Below are positions 56,258 to 64,000 of a DNA stretch of 64,000 nt, in pieces. Within the stretch, counting starts at the first letter, position 1, and the number at the start of each line of letters is the position of its first letter. The notes under the pieces were generated by a model. The model was not told where the DNA came from. It was given only the letters and a program-made list of their open reading frames with translations, and did not search any database. This DNA comes from Symsagittifera roscoffensis (lineage: Eukaryota > Xenacoelomorpha > Acoela > Convolutidae). Position numbers and translations under genes: made by a program. The stretch spans positions 63,967,290-64,031,289 of the forward strand of contig NC_087063.1 in assembly GCF_963678635.1 (NCBI RefSeq), in the 5' to 3' direction.

Positions 56258-59200
56258 AGTGATGATTTTTCAGCCAATCCTTTATTGATTCTAATGAAAA
56301 TAGAGTTTATCTGAGCTTGATCAATTTACTCTTTTGTAATTACTTGCTGCACTTTTATTTTCAAAAAATTGAAAAACCTCTGATGAAGTAAGAGCCAATC
56401 CACTGAACATTGATTTCTAATCTGTCTGAAAAAAATGACTTTCGATTCATGTAAATTGCCCTCAAGGTTAGGTTTTGGCTTTTTTTGGTAATAGTTCGAC
56501 ATCAAGGCCATTTTCCAATGTGTGATTTTTTGTTAGTCTTCTGTTCTCTTGTTCGGAATTTTCTGATTGCATGATTTTAATTAGTGAACTTTTCTTGAAA
56601 GCTTTAAAATTATTTTTGATGAATATCAGCCAATTCTTCTTTGATTCCGATGAAAACTGTTTGCCTCCGAGTTTGATTAAATTATTTTTTATGTTTCGCT
56701 GAGCTAATGATACTCTTTGAATGTTTTGTTTGAAAAGAGAATCATTGAAACTAATGATTTAGGGGATTATATACAAAACTATGTTTTTCCTTCTCTATAA
56801 GAACGCTCCATTTTTTAGATTATGTGCGAACTCAATTCCATTTTTTTCTTATTCATCTCTCTGGATGATGTTTTCCGTCTGCATTTTGTTTCTTGTATTT
56901 TGTTTGCGGTTGCACGATTTCTTTATTGAACACATCTTGAACCTTGATTCATTGAATTACTGGTTTTTTTTGAAGCTTGTAGTAAAGAGCTTTAAGTGAT
57001 GATTTTTCAGCCAATCCTTTTTTGATTCTTGAAAGCTTCAAAACCAATTGTGATTAAAATAAGCCAATCCATCTTTGATTCCAATGAAAACTGTTTTCAT
57101 CCGAGTTTGATTAATTTTTTTTTGAATTAGCTATCAAAAAAGAGTTTTCGATGATGATGATTTGTCAGCCAATCCTTTTTTGATTCTAATGAAAATAGAT
57201 TTCCTCTGAGCTGGATCAGTTTAATTTTTTGTAACTATCTGCTGCACGTTTATTTTCAAAAAATTGAGAAATGCTTTTGATGAAGTAAGAGCCAATCCAC
57301 TGAAGAATGATTTCTAATCTATCTGAAGAAAATGATTTCGATTTTTTTAAATTGCCCGTAAGGATTGATTTTTGCTTTTTTGTTACAAATTCGTCATCAA
57401 GGCCATTTTTTTATGTGTGATTTTTTGTTGGTATTGTGTTTTCTTGTTCGGAATTTTCTGATTGCATGATTTTAATTAGTGAACTCTTCTTGAAAGCTTT
57501 AAAACCAATTGTGATTAAAATAAGCCAATCCATCTTTGATTCCAATGAAAACTGTTTTCATCCGAGTTTGATTAATTTTTTTGAATTAGCTATTAGTAAA
57601 GAGTTTTCGACGATGTTGATTTGTCAGCCAATCCTTCTTTGATTCTAATGAAAATAGATTATATGAGCTTGATCAATTGAATTTTTTCTAATTATTTGCT
57701 GCGCGTTTTTTTTCTTCAAAAATTGAAAAATTTTTCCGATGAAATACGAGCCAATCCACTGAACAGTTATTTCTAATCTATCTGAAGAAAGTGTTCGATA
57801 TATGTAAATTGTTTTAAGGTTTAATTTTTGCCTTTTTTGTTAAAAGATCGACATGAAAGACTTTTTATTATGTATGATTTTATGTTGGTATTCTGTTTTC
57901 CTGCTCGAAATTTTCTGACTGTATGATTTTAATTACTCAACTCTTTTTGAAAGCTTTCAAACTAATTGTGATCAATATCAGCCAATCCTTCTTTGGTTCC
58001 AATGAAAACTATTTTTTTTTCTGACTTTAAATGAAATTTTTAATGTACGTTGAACTAATGATACTCTTGACTGTTACGTTTCTTGCATTGTGTGCGCGGT
58101 TGCAAGATTTATCTATTGAACACATACTAAACCTTGATTCATTGTATTACTGGTTTGTTTCTGAAGCTAGTGCTAAAGAGTTTTCGGTGATGATGATTTG
58201 TCAGCCAATCCTTCTTTGATTCTAATGAAAATGATTATATCTGAGCTTGATCAATTGAATTTTTTTAAATTATTTGCTGCGCGTTTTTTTTTTCAAAATT
58301 TGAAAAACGTTTCTGATGAATTAAGAGCCAATCCACTGAACAATGATTTCTAATCTATCTGATGAAAACGATGTTTGATTTTTGTAAATTGCCCTCATGT
58401 TTGATTTTCGCTTTTTTGTTCCAAGTTCGACATCAAGGCCATTTTTGTATGTGTGATTTTTTGTGTGTATTCTATTTTCTTGTTTGGATTTTTTCTTGTG
58501 CATGTTTTAAATGAGTGAACTCTTCTTGTAAGATTTTAAACCAAATGTGATTAAAATAAGCCAATCCATCTTTGATTCCAATGAAAACTGTTTTCATACG
58601 AGTTTGATTAAATTATTATTTTTTGTTTCGCTGAACTAATGATACTCTTGAATATTGTATTTGAAAACACTATTATTGGAATTAATGATTTAGAGGACTA
58701 TATGCTTAACAATTTTTTCTGTAAGAACGCTTCGTTTTTTTTCGATTTTGTGCGACCTTAATTTCATTGTTCATTTTCCCCTTATCTCTTTGATGCTGTT
58801 TTACGTCTGGATTTTGTTTCATGCATTGTGTTTACGGTGACAATTTCTCGATTGAACACATCTTAAACCTTGATTCATTGAATTACTGGTTTTTTTTCTG
58901 AAGCTTGTGGTAAAGAGTTTTATGTGATAATTTTTCAGCCAATCCTTCTTTGATTCTAATGAAAATAGATTTTATCTGAGCTGGATCAATTTAATTTTTT
59001 GTAACTATCTGCTGCACGTTTATTTTCAAAAAATTGAGAAACGCTTTTGATGAAATAAGAGCCAATCCACTGAAGAATGATTTCTAATCTATCTGAAGAA
59101 AATGATTTCGATTTGTTTGAGTTTGCTTTTTTGCTTTTTTGAGTTTTGCTTTTTTGTTACAAATTCGTCATCAAGGCCATTTTTTTATGTGTGATTTTTT

Positions 59201-62200
59201 GTTGGTATTGTGTTTTCTTGTTCAAAATTTTCTGATTGCATGATTTTAATTAGTGAACTCGTCTTGAAAGCTTTAAAACCAATTGTGATTAAAATAAGCC
59301 AATCCATCTTTGATTCCAATGAAAACTGTTTTATTCCGAGTTTGATTAATTTTTTTTGAATTAGCTGTTAGTAAAGAGTTTTCGACGGTGTTGATTTGTC
59401 AGCCAATCCTTCTTTGATTCTAATGAAAATAGATTATATGAGCTTGATCAATTGAATTTTTTCTAATTATTTGCTGTGCGTTTTTTTTCTTCAAAAATTG
59501 AAAAACTTTTCCGATGAAATACGAGCCAATCTACTGAACAGTTATTTCTAATCTATCTGAAGAAAGTGTTCGATATATGTAAATTGTTTTTAAGGTTTAA
59601 TTTTTGCCTTTTTTGTTAAAAGTTCGACATGAAAGACTTTTTATTATGTATAATTTTATGTTGGTATTCTGTTTTCCTGCTCGAAATTTTCTGACTGAAT
59701 GATTTCAATTATCAACTTTTTTGAAAGCTTTCAAACTAATTGTGATCAATATCAGCCAATCCTTCTTTGGTTCGAATGAAAACTATTTTTTTTCTGACTT
59801 TGAATAAAATTTTGAATGTACGTTGAACTAATGATACTCTTGACTGTTACGTTTCTTGCATTTTGTGCGCGGTTGCAAGATTTATCTATTGAACACATAC
59901 TAAACCTTGATTCATTGAATTACTGGTTTCTTTCTGAAGCTAGTGCTAAAGAGTTTGCGATGATGATGATTTGTCAGCCAATCCTTCTTTGATTCTAATG
60001 AAAATAGATTATATCTGAGCTTCATCAATTGAATTTTTTCTTATTATTTGCTGCGCGTTTGTTTTCAAAAATTGAAAAACGTTTCTGATGAATTAAGAGC
60101 CAATCCACTGAACAATGATTTCTAATCTATCTGAAGAAAACGATTTTAGATTTTTGTAAATTGCTCTCATGTTTGATTTTCGCTTTTTTGTTCCAAGTTC
60201 GACATCAAGGCCATTTTCGTGTCTGTGATTTTTTGTGTGTATTCTTTTTTCTTAATTGGTTTTTTTTCTTGTGAATGTTTCAAATGAGTGAACTCTTCTT
60301 GTAAGATTTTAAACCAAATGTGATTAAAATAAGCCAATCCATCTTTGATTCCAATGAAAACTGTTTTCATACGAGTTTGATTAAATTATTATTTTTTGTT
60401 TCGCTGAACTAATGATACTCTTGAATATTTTATTTGAAAACACTATTATTGGAATTAATTTTTTAGAGGACTATATGCTAAACAATTTTTTCTGTAAGAA
60501 CGCTTTGAATTTTTCGATTTTGTGCGACCTTAATTCCATTGTTCATTTTCCCCCTTATCTCTCTTGATGCTGTTTTCCGTCTGAATTTTGTGTCATGCAT
60601 TGTGTTTACGGTGGTACAATTTCTCGTGATTATAGAATTTTTAGTGATTATGCTTTTACTGCCAACCTTCTTTGATTCCAATGAAAATAGATTATATCTG
60701 AGCTTGATAAATTTAATTTTTTGTATATTTTTGCTGCCCGTGTATTTTCAAAAAACACAGTATTATTGGAACTAATGATTTAGAAGACTTAATGCTCAAC
60801 AATGTTCTCCGTTTTGTCTATGAACGCTTCGTTATTTTCAGTTTTATGGGACAATAATTCCACTGTTCATTTTTCGAATTGATCTCTTTGGATGCTGTTT
60901 TCCGTCTGGATTCTGTTTTTTTGCACTGTGCGCGGTTGCACGGTTTATCTATTGAATACATATTAAACCTCGATTGATTGTATTACTGGTTTCTTTCTGT
61001 AGCTAGTAGTGAAGAGTTTTTAGTGATGATCATTTGTCAGCCAATCCTTCTTTGATTCTACTTAAAATAAATTTTATCTGAGCTTGATCAATATTGTTTG
61101 TTTTTTTTTGTAATTATTTGCTGCCAAAAATTGAAAAATGTGTCTGATGAAATTTTAGCCAACCCACTGATTAATTTTTTCTAATCTATCTGAAGAAAGT
61201 GATATCCGATTTTTGTAAAATGCCTTCAAGCTTTGATGTTTTTTTTGGTACTAGTTGGACATCATGACCATTTTCTTATGTGTGATTTGTGTTGGTATTC
61301 TGTTTTCTTGTTCGAAACTTTCTGATTGCATAGTATAAATTACTGAACTCTTCTTGAAAGTTTCAAAACTAGTTTTGAAGATGATCAGCCAATCCTTCGT
61401 TGATTCCATGAAAACTATTTTTCTACTGAGTTTGAATGAATCATCTTTTCTGATGTTTCGCTGAACTAATGATACTCATGAATGTTATGCTCGAAAGCAT
61501 TTTTTTTGGAGCTGATGATTTAGGAAACTTAATGCTCAACAATTTTTTCCGTTTTGTCTATGAACTCTTCGTTATTTTCAGTTTTATGCGACATTAATTC
61601 CATTGTTCATTTTTCGAATTTATCTCTTTTGATGCTGTTTTCCGTCTGAATTCTATTTTTTGCACTGTGTGCGTGTTTGCAAAATTTGTCTATTGAACAC
61701 ATTAAACCTCGATTAATTGTTTTACTGTTTTTTTCTCAACCTAGTAGTAAAGAGTTCTTAGTGATGATGATTTGTCAGCCAATCCTTCTTTGATTCTACT
61801 GAAATTAAATTATATCTGAGCTTGATCAATATTGTTTTTTTTTGTAACTATTCGCTGCAAAAAATTGAAAAACGTTTCTGATGAAATAAGAGCCAATCCA
61901 CTGAACAATTATTTCTGATCTATCTGAAGAAAATGATGTTTGATTTATGTAAATGGCTTCATAGTTTAATTTTTGCTTTTTTTGTTACGAGTTCGACATG
62001 AAAGACTTTTTTATAGTTGATTTTATGTTGGTATTCTGTTTTCTTGTTCGAATTTTTCTGACTGCATGATTTCAATTACTCAACTTTTTTGAAAGCTTTC
62101 AAAGTGATTGTGATGATGGTCAGCCAATCCTTCTTTGATACCAATGAAAACTGTTTTTTTCTGACTTTGAATGAAAATTTTTAATGTACGTTGAACTAAT

Positions 62201-63790
62201 GATATTTCTGACTGTTATGTTTCTTGCATTGTGTGCGCGGTTGCACGATTTATCTATTGAACACATATTAAACCTAGATTAATTGTTATACTGGTTTTTT
62301 CTAAAGCTATTAGTTAAGTGTTTTCGGTGATGATGATTTGTCAGACAATCCTTCTTTGATTCTAATGAAAATAGATTATACCTGAGCTTGATCCTTTTAT
62401 TTTCTTTTGTATTATTTGCTGCACGTTTATCAAAAAATTGAAAAAAGTTTCTGATGAAATAAGAGCCAATCCACTGAAAAATGATTTCCAATCTATCTGA
62501 AGCGATGATTTTCGAGTTATGTTACTTGCCTTCAAGGTTTGATATTCGCTTTTTTCAAGTTTGACGTGAAGGCCCTTTTCTTGTATGATTTTGTTGGATT
62601 TTTGTTTCCTCTTTATTTTCAAAAAATTGAACGTTTTTTTCAAAAAATTGAAGAACGTTTCTGATGAAATAAGAGCCAATCCACTGAACAATTATTTCTG
62701 ATCTATATGAAGAAAATGATGTTCGATATATGTAAATGGCTTTCAAGGTTTAATTTTTTGCTTTTTTTGTTACAAGTTTGACATGAAAGACTTTCTTATA
62801 TTTGATTTTATGTTGGTATTCTGTTTTCTTGTTCGAAATTTTCTGACTGCATGATTTTTATTACTCAACTCTTTTTGAAAGCTTTCAAACTAATAGTGAT
62901 GATTATTTGCCAATCCTTCTTTGATTCCAATGAAAATTTTTTTTTCTGACTTTGAAAGAAAAATTTTAATGTACGTTGAACTAATGATACTCCTGACTGT
63001 TATGTTTCTTAAAGCTTTAAATTTAGTTGCGATGATTATAAGCCAATCCTTCTTTGATTCTAATGAAAATAGATTATATCTGAGCTTGATCAATATACTT
63101 TTTTGTCATTATTTGTTGCAAGTTTATTTCCAAAAAAATGAAAAATGTACTGATGAAATAAGAGCCAATCCACTGAACAATGGTTTCCAATCTATCTGAT
63201 GAAATGATTTTTGAGTTATATAAATTGCCTTCAAGTTGTGATATTTGCTTTTTTTCAAGTTTGAAGTGAAGGCCATTTTCTTATGATTTTGTTGGGTTTT
63301 TTTCCTCTTTTGAAGTTTTCTTGTTGCATGATTTTAATGACTGTACTCTTCTTGAAAGCTTTAAATTTAGTTGCGATGAATATAAGCCAATACTTTTTTT
63401 GATTACAAGTAAAAATTATTTTCTGATTTTGAATAAATTAACCTGTCTTATGTTCCGCTGAACTAATGATACCCTTGAATGTTATGCTCGAAAACAGTAT
63501 TATTGGAGCTAATGATTTAGAAGACTTAATGCTCAACAATGTTCTCCATTTTGTCTATGAACGCTTCGTGATTTTAAGTTTTATGCGACATTAATTTCAT
63601 TGTTCATTTTTCGAATATATCTCTTGATGCTGTTTTCCGTCTGAATTCTGTTTTTGCACTGTGTGCGCGTTTGCAAAATTTATCTGTCGAACACATATTA
63701 AACCTCAATTAATTGTTTTACTGGTTTTTTTCTGAAGCTAGTAGTAAAGAGTTTTTAGTGATGATGATTTTTCAGCCAATCCTTCTTTGA
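56258..63790 (+). repeat. Super-duplication: second copy of 47,155-56,070
   Basis: Offset to the first copy is ~9,103 from 56,258 to ~58,500, then 7,338 (60,097 against 52,759), then ~7,660 and finally ~7,720 to 63,790. The 1,765-bp step equals one 1,768-bp unit missing here. The later ~320-bp step is extra sequence around 60,630-61,130. The ~60-bp step is the region 62,040-62,105 that is deleted in the first copy. Both copies keep the same diverged monomers in the same order. Confidence 0.88.
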
Positions 63791-64000
63791 CTCTAATGAA
63801 AATAAATTATATCTGAGCTTGATCAAATTACTTTTTTTGTAATTATTTGCTGCACGTTTATTTTGAAAAAATTGAAAAATGTTTCTGATGAAATAAGAGC
63901 CAATCCACTGAACAATTATTTCTGATCTATCTAAAGAAATTTATATTCGAATTTTTTAAATGGTTTTCAAGGTTTAGTTTTTGCTTTTTTTCTTACAAGA
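63791..64000 (+). repeat. Satellite continues to the window edge
   Basis: After the super-duplication ends, A-type, inverted-repeat and C-type blocks continue (GAGCCAATCC at ~63,898) without a boundary. The true right end of the array is beyond the window. Confidence 0.85.

Larger units (their letters stand above)
17826..64000 (+). repeat. Satellite array, ~745-bp monomer, at least 46 kb, right end outside window
   Basis: The landmark 'TTTTTCAGCCAATCCTTCTT' recurs at 18,604, 20,362, 21,143, 22,955, 25,538, 26,280, 27,026, 27,770, 28,516, 29,261, 31,047, 31,795, 32,541, 33,284, 34,034 and onward. The commonest spacing is 732-750 bp. Array length divided by monomer length gives about 60 monomer equivalents. 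All are on the same strand except the first ~155 bp. Order within a monomer: site A (AGCCAATCCTTCTTTGATTC), inverted repeat TTTTCAAAAAATTGAAAA, site C (GAGCCAATCCACTGAAC), 'CGACATCAAGGCCATTTT', site B (AGCCAATCCTTCTTTGATTC), 'TTTCGCTGAACTAATGATAC', 'GCGACCTTAATTCCATTGTT', 'TTTGCGGTTGCACGATTTCT'. No transposon enzymes and no gene are inserted anywhere in it. Composition is strongly AT-rich with T on the plus strand. Function unknown; possible pericentromeric, sex-chromosome or intronic satellite. Confidence 0.93.

Noticed and set aside
17826-64000. CRISPR array or prokaryotic repeat system
   Set aside because: Units are ~745 bp, directly tandem without unique spacers, and the context is intron-containing eukaryotic DNA.

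Overview
This window is eukaryotic and very probably from an invertebrate animal. It is AT-rich, and its left quarter holds one intron-containing protein gene whose short, higher-GC exons join in phase through GT/AG sites. The introns carry transposon debris: a non-LTR retrotransposon (LINE) fragment, elements with tRNA-like heads, and a small element with inverted ends. No prokaryotic gene, operon, CRISPR array or prophage is present. I could not identify the species.

Region 1 (1-17,826): the 3' part of a plus-strand gene. I reconstruct 13 consecutive exons between 1,971 and 16,511. Their phases (0,0,0,1,2,0,0,1,2,0,1,0,1) join without a frame conflict into about 793 codons. The protein alternates coiled-coil segments with Ser/Gln/Glu-rich, probably disordered linkers and has a 'TQTD' motif. 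The 5' end lies outside the window. The introns contain several copies of one dispersed repeat with a tRNA-Leu-like internal part and a GCGAAGC/GCTTCGC hairpin, two copies of a 'GTTCCGACT' inverted-end element (one nested inside the dispersed repeat), a minus-strand LINE RT fragment (about 6,260-7,430), and a ~155-bp tandem repeat (1-720).

Region 2 (17,826-64,000): one continuous satellite array of at least 46 kb, running off the right edge. The basic monomer is about 745 bp. It looks like an ancient dimer of two ~370-bp half-units. Each monomer carries three copies of an AGCCAATC (CCAAT-box-like) motif and an 18-bp AT-rich inverted repeat. Monomers are organised into successive, different higher-order repeats (periods about 2,582, 1,490, 1,737, 4,426, 2,668 and 1,768 bp). 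On top of these sits an ~8-9 kb super-duplication (47.16-56.07 kb against 56.26-63.79 kb) whose copies differ by exactly one 1,768-bp unit. The left edge is a fold-back: a partial inverted monomer lies head-to-head with the first direct one, and the array cuts into a dispersed repeat.

The short ORFs in the satellite (60-120 codons) recur only because the DNA recurs. I do not call them genes. The most interesting open question is how gene and satellite relate. The last visible exon ends in a strong GTGAGT donor, so the satellite could sit inside a giant intron of this gene; alternatively the gene ends at the TAA five bases into that donor.
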